This document shows positions 45,525-53,711 of a stretch of DNA of 64,000 nucleotides, one piece after another (the stretch's first letter is position 1; each line of letters starts with the position of its first letter). The stretch comes from Hyphomicrobiales bacterium. Lineage in GTDB: Bacteria > Pseudomonadota > Alphaproteobacteria > Rhizobiales > Xanthobacteraceae. The notes beneath the pieces were generated by a model. It did not search any database, had not been told where the DNA came from, and saw only the letters and a program-made list of their open reading frames with translations. The stretch is from NCBI GenBank assembly GCA_009377755.1, contig WHTM01000001.1, positions 242,184 through 306,183 on the forward strand, in the 5' to 3' direction. A program made the translations under genes and the position numbers.

Positions 45525-46771
45525 GCGGTCCTCGCCACGCGAGCATCGTCCAATGTCATCGCCGCGGCGCGGCGCTGGCTCTGGAGCATCGACGTGCGCA
45601 ACAGGAACTGTCTCGCGCGTGCCGGGTCGGCGGACATCGCGCGCAGTTCCGCAAAGTTCTCCGCCCGGGTCGCCGCGTCGCGCGCCTCAAGCCGACGCTT
45701 GTTGGCAATGGTCTGCTCCTGCACGAATTCGACCGCGACCGTGCGCCGCTGCAAATCGTAGAGGTCGAGCAATTGCTCCGGCGCGCCGTCGCACAGCACG
45801 GCGGCAAGCTTCTCGGCGAGATTGGCGGCATCCTGGAAGCCGCCGTTGAGGCCCATGCCGCCGATCGGATTGTTCACGTGCGCCGCATCGCCGGCGAGCA
45901 ACACGCGCCCAGCACGGAACGAGGCAGCCACGCGCTGATGCGTGACATAGAGATTGCGGTGCACGATCTGGTAAGGCTGCGGCGAGGGAAAGAATTTCTG
46001 CAGCCGTGCCTGCACGGCGGCATCGTTCATCAGTTGCTCATCGGAAAGCGCCGGGTCGGTCGGAAACACCGTGCGCCAGAGGCCGGGCGGACCATTCGCC
46101 GCGACCTTGAAGCAATTGCACCACTCGTCCGGGTCGGCGAAATAACTGCGCGGGCAATAGCCGCGATTGGCCTCGAAGTCGAACGGCGTAGTAAGTACGA
46201 TGAAGCGTTCGGGCCAGGTGAAGCCGTCGAACGCGATGCAGCAGGCCTTACGCACGACGCTGCGTCCGCCGTCGGCGCCGATCAGGTAGGCCCCGGTATG
46301 CCGCTGCACTCCGTCCGGTCCGCGTACCGTCACCGTCACATCATTCGCAGACTGCGCAACGTCGGTGACCTCATGCTCGAACAACACCTCGACGTTCGGC
46401 ATCGCGCGCAGCCGCTCGAGGATGATCGCCGCGGTCTTAAACTGCTCGCACTGATTCACATACGGATACACCGTGTCGTCCCTGAGGACAGCATGATCGA
46501 ACTCCGCTATCTTCTCACCGGAGGGACGGTCCCAGAACTGGAAGGTCGGCGCGATCAGGCCGACGCGCGCCATGTCGTCGGTCAGCCCGGCGGCGCCGAG
46601 CACCTCCAGCGTTCCGGGGTGCGTGGTCGCCGCCCGCGGGTCTTCCTTGATGCTGTCATTGACCTCGAACACCCGCACCGGCAGTCCACGTTGCCCCAGC
46701 AGCAGCGCGCAAAAGAGCCCGACCGGCCCGCCGCCGGCGATGAGGACTCTGCGTTGGTCGTCAGCGGGCAT
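45521..46771 (-). CDS. FAD-dependent hydroxylase (UbiH/PHBH-like)
   Basis: A 416-residue group A flavin monooxygenase. Motifs are VLIAGGGPVGLFCALLLGQR (FAD Rossmann), IGADGGRSVVRKA (DG motif) and GRVLLAGDAAHVNNPIGGMG (GD motif). Such enzymes hydroxylate phenolic acids using NAD(P)H. It overlaps the UbiD gene by four bases and follows a TctC receptor gene, fitting uptake and ring activation of an aromatic acid. Substrate unknown. Confidence 0.92.
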   Translation of the reverse strand: MPADDQRRVLIAGGGPVGLFCALLLGQRGLPVRVFEVNDSIKEDPRAATTHPGTLEVLGAAGLTDDMARVGLIAPTFQFWDRPSGEKIAEFDHAVLRDDTVYPYVNQCEQFKTAAIILERLRAMPNVEVLFEHEVTDVAQSANDVTVTVRGPDGVQRHTGAYLIGADGGRSVVRKACCIAFDGFTWPERFIVLTTPFDFEANRGYCPRSYFADPDEWCNCFKVAANGPPGLWRTVFPTDPALSDEQLMNDAAVQARLQKFFPSPQPYQIVHRNLYVTHQRVAASFRAGRVLLAGDAAHVNNPIGGMGLNGGFQDAANLAEKLAAVLCDGAPEQLLDLYDLQRRTVAVEFVQEQTIANKRRLEARDAATRAENFAELRAMSADPARARQFLLRTSMLQSQRRAAAMTLDDARVARTA

Positions 46772-46840
46772 TCTGCGTCCTGTCGTTTGCTCAGAGCCCC
46801 TCAGATGATCCCGGTTCGCGTGCCGCAGGGATGATGCTTC

Positions 46841-47809
46841 TTAGCCCGGCTTCAGGCCCGCGTCCTTGATGATCTGGAGAAACTTCGCGCTTTCCGATCT
46901 GGTGAAAGCGGCGAATTCGTCGATGGATACCGGCCTCACGTCGGCGCCGGCCGCGAGCAGCTTAGCTTTGACGTCCGGCTGAACGAGAAGTCGGTTGATC
47001 TCCGTGTGCAGCCGCGTGACGACATCCTTCGGCGTCCCGCGCGGCGCGAAAAATCCCTGCCATAGCGAAATGTCGAAGTCCTTGATGCCGCTGGTTTCGG
47101 CGACCGTCGGCACATCGGGCGCTGTTCCCGAGCGCTTGGCGGAGGAGACGGCGAGCAGCTTGAGCGTGCCTGACTTCACGTGCGGCACCGCCGCCGGAAA
47201 GCCTGAGAAGAACAGATCGACATGCGCGCCCAGCAGATCGTTCAGCGCCGGACCCGCCCCGTTATACGGCACATGAGTCAGGTTGCTCTTGGTCTTGAGC
47301 TTGAGCAGTTCGCCGGAGAAGTGTCCCGGCGTCGCCGCGCCCGCCGACGCAAACGAAAGCCCACGCGTCTTTGACGTCGTCAACATCTCGGCGACGGTGG
47401 AATAGGAGGCCGTGCCGGGCACGACGAGCGCGAGCGGCACCACGGTCGCGAGCGCCACTGGCTGCAGGTCCTTGTCCGGATCATAGCCTAGCGCTTTGTT
47501 CCAGTGCTGGTTGATCGCCATTTCTCCGGTCTGGCCGACCAGAATCGTATGGCCGTCAGGGGCCGCTGTTGCGACCGCCTTCGACCCGATGGCGCCGGTC
47601 GCCCCCGGCCGGTTCTCCACGACAACCGATTGCCCGAGCGCATTTGCAAGCCTGTCCGCCAGGACCCGCGCGACGATGTCGCCCGTGCCGCCCGCGGCAT
47701 AGGGTACGACGAGACGCACGGTGCGGCTTGGAAACTGCTGCGCCGCAGCGGGGAGCGTCGCCAGAACCCCCGCGACGGCAATGATGATGCCGCAGGATCG
47801 ACAAAGCAT
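46841..47809 (-). CDS. TctC/Bug-family solute receptor (4), in catabolic operon
   Basis: A 322-residue periplasmic receptor with GGGAGGAC before the ATG at 47809. Signal peptide LCRSCGIIIAVAGVLATLPAAA; the mature part starts QQFPSRTVRLVVPYAAGGTGD. Motifs VVVENRPGATGAIGS, APDGHTILVG and APDVPTVAETSG are present. It lies between LigI-like amidohydrolase and FAD hydroxylase genes, so its ligand is likely the substrate of this cluster. No TctA/TctB partner is in the window. Confidence 0.92.
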   Translation of the reverse strand: MLCRSCGIIIAVAGVLATLPAAAQQFPSRTVRLVVPYAAGGTGDIVARVLADRLANALGQSVVVENRPGATGAIGSKAVATAAPDGHTILVGQTGEMAINQHWNKALGYDPDKDLQPVALATVVPLALVVPGTASYSTVAEMLTTSKTRGLSFASAGAATPGHFSGELLKLKTKSNLTHVPYNGAGPALNDLLGAHVDLFFSGFPAAVPHVKSGTLKLLAVSSAKRSGTAPDVPTVAETSGIKDFDISLWQGFFAPRGTPKDVVTRLHTEINRLLVQPDVKAKLLAAGADVRPVSIDEFAAFTRSESAKFLQIIKDAGLKPG

Positions 47810-47951
47810 CTGCAAGCTGTCCTCCCAAGGTGATTTTTTGCGAGTTTGAAGTGGGCGCATCGGTCGATCTTATCCCCTTCCGTTACGCCCAAACAGGTCA
47901 TTACGTAGTCGGCTGATCGCGAAGCTTGGCGCCGCAGAACAAGTCTAAGAA

Positions 47952-48794
47952 CTAGAATCCATAAAGCCGAGCGGGATTATCCCGCATGATACGGTCAGCG
48001 ACCTCGTCCGAGGCAAGTGCGGCGATGAAATCGTCGACGATCCGCTGGTAGGACAGCACGCGATAGGGCGCGACCAGGGCAGGCCCTTTGTGCTGATCGT
48101 TCGGCGGCGTATGCGGCCAGTCGCTACCCCAGACGCAGCGCTCCGCAGCGGACGAGAGAATTGCATCGAGCCAGCGCTTGTCCGGCCGTGTCGCGAGCGG
48201 ATCGGCGGAGACGCGGTAGGGCGCGGACAGCTTGAGCCAGATATGCGGCAGATGGAGGAGCTCCAGGAGGCGGCGGGCGTCGGCGCTCTCCGGCGTGGCG
48301 TTGCCGTAGACGCCATAGTGGTCGATGACGACGGGCACCGCCGCGGGCGCCAGCACTTCGGTATGGCGCGCCAGCACTTCGAGCGATGAAATCACCTCGA
48401 CGTGCCAACTCATCGCCTGCGCGACCGCCGCCAGCCCGGCGAACGTCTCGTTCAGCGGCCGGACATCGTCGCGGGCGGCCGTGCTGTAGAGATTGAGGCG
48501 CAGCCCCCGCACCCCGCGCCGGGCATAGTCCTCAAGTGTCGCGCGCGGCGTCGAAGGGTCGATAACGGCAACGCCCCGCCCGTCTCCGCCGAGGGCATCG
48601 AGGCCCTCAAGAAGCAGCGTATTATCCTTGCCGTAAAAGCTCGGCTGCACGATGACGAAACGGGTTACCGCGCGCGCCGCCGCCCATAGTCGCAACGCTT
48701 CCAGCGGCGCGACATCGGCCAGATAGGTCCGCGACGGCATTTGCGGGTAACGGTTGGCGGGACCAACTATATGGACGTGACTGTCGCAACGCAT
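47952..48794 (-). CDS. Amidohydrolase family 2 protein (LigI / pyrone-dicarboxylate lactonase-like)
   Basis: A 280-residue TIM-barrel hydrolase. The metal motif HVH is in MRCDSHVHIVG, GLRLNLYS and the His of VIDHYG follow, and the C-terminal GSDWPHTPPN holds the catalytic Asp. LigI-type members hydrolyse 2-pyrone-4,6-dicarboxylate or related lactones after ring cleavage. Placement in the run with UbiD, FAD hydroxylase and cupin genes fits lower-pathway lactone hydrolysis, though the true substrate is unknown. Confidence 0.88.
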   Translation of the reverse strand: MRCDSHVHIVGPANRYPQMPSRTYLADVAPLEALRLWAAARAVTRFVIVQPSFYGKDNTLLLEGLDALGGDGRGVAVIDPSTPRATLEDYARRGVRGLRLNLYSTAARDDVRPLNETFAGLAAVAQAMSWHVEVISSLEVLARHTEVLAPAAVPVVIDHYGVYGNATPESADARRLLELLHLPHIWLKLSAPYRVSADPLATRPDKRWLDAILSSAAERCVWGSDWPHTPPNDQHKGPALVAPYRVLSYQRIVDDFIAALASDEVADRIMRDNPARLYGF

Positions 48795-48892
48795 GCTGTC
48801 AGTTTACTGCTCAATGCCCGCCGCCTTGATGATCGGCCACCGCTTCTCGGTGACCGTGATCCTGGATGCCCCGCATTCTCGGGCATGACAGC

Positions 48893-49252
48893 TCAGTGTT
48901 CCTCGATCGCGTCGACGCGGTTCGGATAGAACGCGAGATGCTCCTCGATCTCGGCGACGGCGGGAAACGGCTGCTCGTAAGTCCAGATCGCGTTCTCGGC
49001 GATACGGTCGCCGACCTTGATCGAATAATAGTTCGCATCGCCCTTGTACGGACAATGCGTCGTGTGATCGGTGCGCACGAGCAGGCTCAGGTCGGCGTCC
49101 TCGCGCGGGATGTAGGCCACCGGCGGATACTTCGCCTCGTTGAGCATCTTCGCTCGTGCGCTGTCGGCGACGATGCGGCCGGCGAAACGTACGCGGATTC
49201 GCGTCTTGCTCGCCGTAATCGTGATCGGATGATCGCTACTCGGCTGCTTCAT
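48893..49252 (-). CDS. DUF427 domain protein
   Basis: A 119-residue protein with the DUF427 pattern (RVRFAGRIVADSARAKMLNE, YIPREDADLSLLVRTDHTTHCPYKGDANYYSI). DUF427 is a small beta-domain of unknown biochemical function. GAGAAGCG precedes the ATG at 49252; a GTG twelve bases upstream is an alternative. It lies 18 bases from the cupin gene upstream. A short GCCC/GGGC hairpin follows at 48866-48888. Confidence 0.85.
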   Translation of the reverse strand: MKQPSSDHPITITASKTRIRVRFAGRIVADSARAKMLNEAKYPPVAYIPREDADLSLLVRTDHTTHCPYKGDANYYSIKVGDRIAENAIWTYEQPFPAVAEIEEHLAFYPNRVDAIEEH

Positions 49253-49270
49253 CACGCTTCTCACTAATGT

Positions 49271-49657
49271 TCACGATGACTTCTCATCGTAGTAGTGGGT
49301 TTCGAGCAGCAGGCACCCCTTCTCCGACTTGAACGGTCCATGATAGGCGCCGGGAGGACGCACCGCGTAGGTATAGCCCTCGAACTTCTCCCCGCCGTTG
49401 CCCTGCGCATCGTTGCCGACGATCAGATCGCCGGAGACCAGGAACACCTCCTCCCAATACTCGTGCACGAACGGCGCGGTCGTGTAGACCCCAGGCTCGA
49501 AGCGCAGGAGCCGCGTGCGGTTGCCACGCTTGTTCTTTTCGTCGAGTAAACCGGCGATGATCTTCTGCTGGATGCCGGGCGGATAGCCGGGCAGCGTCTC
49601 CCAGCCCTCCTTCAGCGCCAGCGTATGAAACTCCTTGTGACCCTTGTCGAAACCCAT
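49271..49657 (-). CDS. Small cupin protein
   Basis: A 128-residue single cupin. GAGGAGGG before the ATG at 49657 fixes the start. Cupin motif 1 is in PFVHEYWEEVFLVSGDL and motif 2 around PGAYHGPFKSEKGCLLLE. It is probably an Fe or Mn enzyme (isomerase, dioxygenase or decarboxylase) or a ligand-binding protein. It is 11 bases downstream of DUF2848 and 18 upstream of DUF427, so clearly in one transcript with them. Confidence 0.85.
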   Translation of the reverse strand: MGFDKGHKEFHTLALKEGWETLPGYPPGIQQKIIAGLLDEKNKRGNRTRLLRFEPGVYTTAPFVHEYWEEVFLVSGDLIVGNDAQGNGGEKFEGYTYAVRPPGAYHGPFKSEKGCLLLETHYYDEKSS

Positions 49658-49668
49658 TGGCACCCTCC

Positions 49669-50349
49669 TCAACTTTCAACCGGTAGCGTCTCAATCGTGT
49701 AGCCGTGGCGGATCATACGGCGAAGCACCGGATCCTCCAGTTCCATCTCGAACAGATCGGCCGCCGCAATGCCGCCATGCACGGCAAGCGTGCCGCAGAA
49801 CATGGCGCTTCCCTGCGGCAAACTGCCGCCGCCGGTAAAGAGGCCTATCAGTTCCGGCGGCGGGCGCATGCCTTCAACCGGCCCCTCCTGATAGAGCCTG
49901 CGCTCCCCGCCGGCCCGCACGAACGAGCGCAGGATCAGCCGGTCCCAATGCGGCGCGAGATCATCAAGGCGCCAGATCCGCGCACTGACCGGCTTGGCGC
50001 ACATCTGCTTGGACAGCGAAACGCCGACCGTCTCCGCCTTGCGGTCGGTGTGATCGGAACCCAGCCCCACCCACAAGCCGTCGTCGAGCGCATAGACCAC
50101 GCATTCGACCTCGCCGCTCGACGCGTCGCCGAGGACCTCGATGGTGTCCGCCGTGGTCAGCAGCGATGTGGCGCCGCGATAGAAGATCGGCGTGCGCTTC
50201 GGCCGCGGCACGCCGATCGCCTCGAGTTCGCGGATGTGCTTTTCGACGGCGACCACATCGCGTCCGGTCCAGCCGGCAATGATCAGGCGATGGATGGCGC
50301 GCAGGTCCAAGTCTTTCTCGTCCGGCACCGATATTTCCCTTTCAATCAA
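49669..50349 (-). CDS. DUF2848 family protein
   Basis: A 226-residue protein matching DUF2848 (RLIIAGWTGRDVVAVEKHIREL, IEVLGDASSGEVECVV, LGSDHTDRKAE, SKQMCAKPVSARIW). I recall a relation of this family to the fumarylacetoacetate-hydrolase fold but cannot verify it here. The start is uncertain: a TTG at 50349, or a GTG at 50328 preceded by AAGGGA. It is first in the eight-gene minus-strand run down to 42877 and divergent from the gene at 50533. Confidence 0.8.
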   Translation of the reverse strand: MIEREISVPDEKDLDLRAIHRLIIAGWTGRDVVAVEKHIRELEAIGVPRPKRTPIFYRGATSLLTTADTIEVLGDASSGEVECVVYALDDGLWVGLGSDHTDRKAETVGVSLSKQMCAKPVSARIWRLDDLAPHWDRLILRSFVRAGGERRLYQEGPVEGMRPPPELIGLFTGGGSLPQGSAMFCGTLAVHGGIAAADLFEMELEDPVLRRMIRHGYTIETLPVES

Positions 50350-50532
50350 AACTCCGATGTCGGCTATCGTGACAGGTGATTCGCGACGTTCAGAGCACGT
50401 TCAGCACAAGTGGGCACCGGTTTTGCGTCCGAACGCGCTCCATACAAACGAGCGCGCTTTCCGGGCGGCTGACCGTACACACTCAGCCTGAAAGCGCGCT
50501 GGCCACTCCGTCATGATTTACGGAAGGACATC
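50350..50532. promoter_or_regulatory. Divergent promoter region with an 11-bp inverted repeat
   Basis: Between the divergent DUF2848 and Ala/Pro-rich genes. AGCGCGCTTTC at 50451-50461 pairs perfectly with GAAAGCGCGCT at 50490-50500 around a 28-base loop. The flanking GCACCGGTTTTGCGTCCGAA resembles a dispersed repeat of Bradyrhizobium-like genomes. Promoters for both units must lie here; I cannot place them exactly. Confidence 0.45.
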
Positions 50533-51507
50533 ATGCTCCCTCGGTTGCGGCTCGTCCTGGCGGCGATCACTGCTACAATTCTCATTGTCGTGCTCGGCTT
50601 TGCGCAATTGGTCAAGCTGCAGGTCGCGCAGAGCCAATCTGCCAGCCTTGGGCCGGTGGAGGCCCGCTTCGCGGGGCTGGCCTTTGCCGAACGGGCAGAT
50701 TGGACACCCGTCTCGCTCTCCCGAGGGAAGTCATTGGAGTCGCTGGCCCCCTTCGCCAACCTCCCATTGGCCCGGCCGCGGGCGGACGACAATGCAGCCG
50801 CCACCGTGTCTGCGAAATCGACAGAATCGATGCCTCCCGAAATCGAACGACCGTCAGCGGCGCCGATCGCGGAACCGGCCCCCTTGACCGTCGCCCATGT
50901 TGCCCCGGCCCTCGATCCGAGTGCTTTGGCAACAGCATCGGAGCCGGCACCGATTGCCGATGGGGCGCCGGGGCACCCGAATACCGGGACAACGTCACCG
51001 GAGGCTGCCGAAAGCCGCATCGGCGGCCTTGCAGAGACTGCTGCCACTGCGATGACGCGCTTTGCCGCTCTACCCGCTCCAGCAACCGACGTCACCCCGG
51101 CATCACCGACTCCAGAGACGGTGGAATTGGATGTCGCCGCGCTCGCTCCGGCGATCGTGCCGGCACGGGCTGTGCCGTTCCTGACTACGCCCGCTTCCAC
51201 AACAACGGCCGTCGCACCATCGGCCCATCAGGAAGATGCGCTTTTTGCCTCGGTTCCTGCAGTCGCTCCGAGCGGAAGCATCGAAGCGGTAGCGACATCC
51301 GAGCTGTCCTCGCCGGGGGACACCGTGAGGTTGCCGGTCCCCCGCCCCGTCATCGCGGCTCCGCCGCAACGCAAGACCGCGCGCATGCCGGCACGTAGGC
51401 GGGCACCACCGGCAAGACCCGCCCAGCCGCCCGCCAGCGCCGCGCCGAGCAACCCGTTCAGCGCCCTGTTCGGCGGACCGAACAACGCCGGCAACACGCC
51501 GAACTAA
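50533..51507 (+). CDS. Single-pass Ala/Pro-rich membrane protein, unknown
   Basis: A 324-residue protein with a GGAAGGAC site. One N-terminal membrane helix (LVLAAITATILIVVLGFAQL) is followed by a long low-complexity Ala/Pro/Ser/Thr-rich segment of about 270 residues, a basic stretch (RKTARMPARRRAPPARPAQ) and a NPFSALFGGP tail. It probably spans from inner membrane into periplasm. Such proteins are common and poorly conserved in Bradyrhizobium-like bacteria. Its stop overlaps the next start (TAATG), suggesting coupling with the M3 peptidase gene. Confidence 0.6.
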   Translation: MLPRLRLVLAAITATILIVVLGFAQLVKLQVAQSQSASLGPVEARFAGLAFAERADWTPVSLSRGKSLESLAPFANLPLARPRADDNAAATVSAKSTESMPPEIERPSAAPIAEPAPLTVAHVAPALDPSALATASEPAPIADGAPGHPNTGTTSPEAAESRIGGLAETAATAMTRFAALPAPATDVTPASPTPETVELDVAALAPAIVPARAVPFLTTPASTTTAVAPSAHQEDALFASVPAVAPSGSIEAVATSELSSPGDTVRLPVPRPVIAAPPQRKTARMPARRRAPPARPAQPPASAAPSNPFSALFGGPNNAGNTPN

Positions 51508-53597
51508 TGGAAACCATGTCTTCGACCGACTCATCGACCGCGAACGATCCCAATCCCCTGCTCCAGCCCTGGGCTGCGCCCTTCGCGGTGCCGCCGTTCA
51601 GGGAACTGCTGCCTGAGCATTACCGGCCCGCGTTCGATGCGGCACTGGCGGAGCACCGGCGCGAGATCGACGCGATCGCTTCCGATCCTGCGGCGCCTGG
51701 CTTCGACAACACCATTGCGGCAATGGAACTTGCCGGACAGACGCTGCGGCGGGTCTCTGCCGTATTCTTCAATCTCTGCGGGACCGACGGCAACGATGCC
51801 ACCGAGGCGATCGAGCGCGAGATCGCGCCGGTGCTGGCGCGCCACCGGATGGCGATCCTGTTGAACGAGGCGCTGTTCCGGCGGGTCGACGACCTGCACC
51901 AGCACCGCGACGCACTTGGAATATCGACCGAGCAGCGCCGTGTGCTGGAACGCCACCACATCGTCTTCCGCCGCGCCGGCGCCGGCCTCAATCCTGTTTC
52001 CAAGCAACGGCTTGCCGAGATCACCGAGCGGCTCGCCTCGCTCGGCACCGCCTTCAGCCAGGCCGTGCTCGCCGACGAGAAGGCGTTCATGCTGGTGCTG
52101 GACGGCGAAGCGGACTTGGCCGGCTTGCCCGACTTCTTGCGCGCCGCGGCGCGGCAGGCCGCCGACGAGCGCGGCCATCCGGGCAAGCACGTGATCACGC
52201 TCGGGCGCTCCAGCATCGAGCCGTTCCTGCAATTTTCCGCCCGCCGTGACTTGCGGGAGAAGGCCTTCAAGGCGTGGCTTGCCCGCGGCGAGAACGGCGG
52301 CGCCTCCGACACGACCGCCATCATCGGCGAGATGCTGCGACTGCGCGGCGAGCGGGCAAAACTGCTGGGCTTTCCGAGCTTTGCGCATTTCCGCCTCGAC
52401 GACAGCATGGCGAAGACACCGGAGGCGGTACTCGATCTCCTGAACACGGTGTGGGAACCGGCGCGGCGCGTCTCGCTCGCCGAGCGCGATGCCCTCCAGG
52501 TATTGATCGACGCCGAAGGCGGCGGTTTCGCGCTCGCGCAGTGGGACTGGCGCTACTATGCGGAGAAACTGCGCAAGGCGCGTTACGATCTCGATGCCGC
52601 CGAGATCAAGCCGTATCTGCAGCTTGACCGGATCATCGACGCCGCCTTCGAAACCGCGCGGCGGCTGTTCGGGCTGACCTTTCATCCACGCGAGAACGTT
52701 GCGTTGTACCATCCGGACGTTCGCGCGTGGGAGGTACGCGATCGCGACGGCCGGCACATCGGCCTGTTCCTCGGCGACTACTTCGCGCGTCCGTCGAAGC
52801 GCAGCGGCGCCTGGATGAGCGGCTTCCGTTCCCAAGAGAAGCTCGCCGGCGACATCCGTCCGATCATCGTAAATGTTATGAACTTCGCCAAAGGCCCGCC
52901 TGGCGAGGCGAGCCTGCTCAGCATGGACGATGCGCGCACGTTGTTCCATGAGTTTGGCCATGCGCTGCACGGGCTGTTGTCCGACGTGACATACCCGTCG
53001 ATCGCCGGCACCAAGGTGGCCACCGACTTCGTCGAGCTTCCGTCGCAGCTCTATGAGCACTGGCTCGAACGCCCGGAAATCCTCAACCGCTTCGCGGTGC
53101 ATCACCGCACCGGCGAGCCGATGCCGGAGGCGCTGATGCGGCGGGTGATCGCCAGCCGCAACTTCAACCAGGGCTTCGCCACGATCGAGTACGTCGCGTC
53201 GGCGCTGGTCGATCTCGACTTGCATCTGCTTCCGTCAGCCGACAATCTCGACGTGAAGGGGTTCGAGCAGGAATCGCTCGCCAAGATTGGCATGCCGGCA
53301 GAAATCGCGATGCGGCACCGGCCGCCGCATTTCACGCATGTGTTTTCCGGCGACGGCTATGCCGCCGGATATTATAGCTACCTGTGGTCGGAGGTGCTCG
53401 ACGCCGACGCGTTCAAAGCCTTCGAGGAGACCGGCGATGTGTTTGATGCCGATACCGCGCGGCGGCTGCGGGATTTCGTCTATTCCGCCGGTTACCTGCG
53501 CGATCCCACCGACGCTTACGTGGCATTCCGTGGCCGCATGCCGACGAGTGACGCGCTGCTGAAGAAGCGGGCACTGGCGGAGGGATCGGCGATTTAG
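51507..53597 (+). CDS. M3 family metallopeptidase (peptidyl-dipeptidase Dcp / oligopeptidase A-like)
   Basis: A 696-residue cytoplasmic zinc peptidase degrading oligopeptides. The zinc site is HEFGH (His481-Glu482-His485), with the third-ligand Glu expected about 25 residues later in the TDFVELPSQLYEHW region. Further family marks are PGFDNTIAAME near the N-terminus and GDGYAAGYYSYLWSEVLDAD near the C-terminus. Length matches Dcp/OpdA (about 680-700). Its ATG overlaps the previous stop; an ATG nine bases later is also possible. Confidence 0.95.
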   Translation: METMSSTDSSTANDPNPLLQPWAAPFAVPPFRELLPEHYRPAFDAALAEHRREIDAIASDPAAPGFDNTIAAMELAGQTLRRVSAVFFNLCGTDGNDATEAIEREIAPVLARHRMAILLNEALFRRVDDLHQHRDALGISTEQRRVLERHHIVFRRAGAGLNPVSKQRLAEITERLASLGTAFSQAVLADEKAFMLVLDGEADLAGLPDFLRAAARQAADERGHPGKHVITLGRSSIEPFLQFSARRDLREKAFKAWLARGENGGASDTTAIIGEMLRLRGERAKLLGFPSFAHFRLDDSMAKTPEAVLDLLNTVWEPARRVSLAERDALQVLIDAEGGGFALAQWDWRYYAEKLRKARYDLDAAEIKPYLQLDRIIDAAFETARRLFGLTFHPRENVALYHPDVRAWEVRDRDGRHIGLFLGDYFARPSKRSGAWMSGFRSQEKLAGDIRPIIVNVMNFAKGPPGEASLLSMDDARTLFHEFGHALHGLLSDVTYPSIAGTKVATDFVELPSQLYEHWLERPEILNRFAVHHRTGEPMPEALMRRVIASRNFNQGFATIEYVASALVDLDLHLLPSADNLDVKGFEQESLAKIGMPAEIAMRHRPPHFTHVFSGDGYAAGYYSYLWSEVLDADAFKAFEETGDVFDADTARRLRDFVYSAGYLRDPTDAYVAFRGRMPTSDALLKKRALAEGSAI

Positions 53598-53634
53598 CTT
53601 TCCACGAGTCATGCCGGGACGGCCGAAGGCCGGA

Positions 53635-53676
53635 CCCGGAATCCATAACCCCTGGTCTATGGTTATGGGTTCCGGG
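53635..53676. terminator. 42-base inverted repeat between convergent genes
   Basis: Arms CCCGGAATCCATAACC and GGTTATGGGTTCCGGG (one mismatch) around a 10-base loop, in the gap between the M3 peptidase (plus) and FahA (minus) stops. Likely a bidirectional terminator and also a dispersed repeat: the CCATAACC/GGTTATGG motif recurs at 20390 and 55080. Confidence 0.6.
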
Positions 53677-53711
53677 CTCGCTGCTTCGTGGCACCCCGAA
53701 CGACTGCGCAG

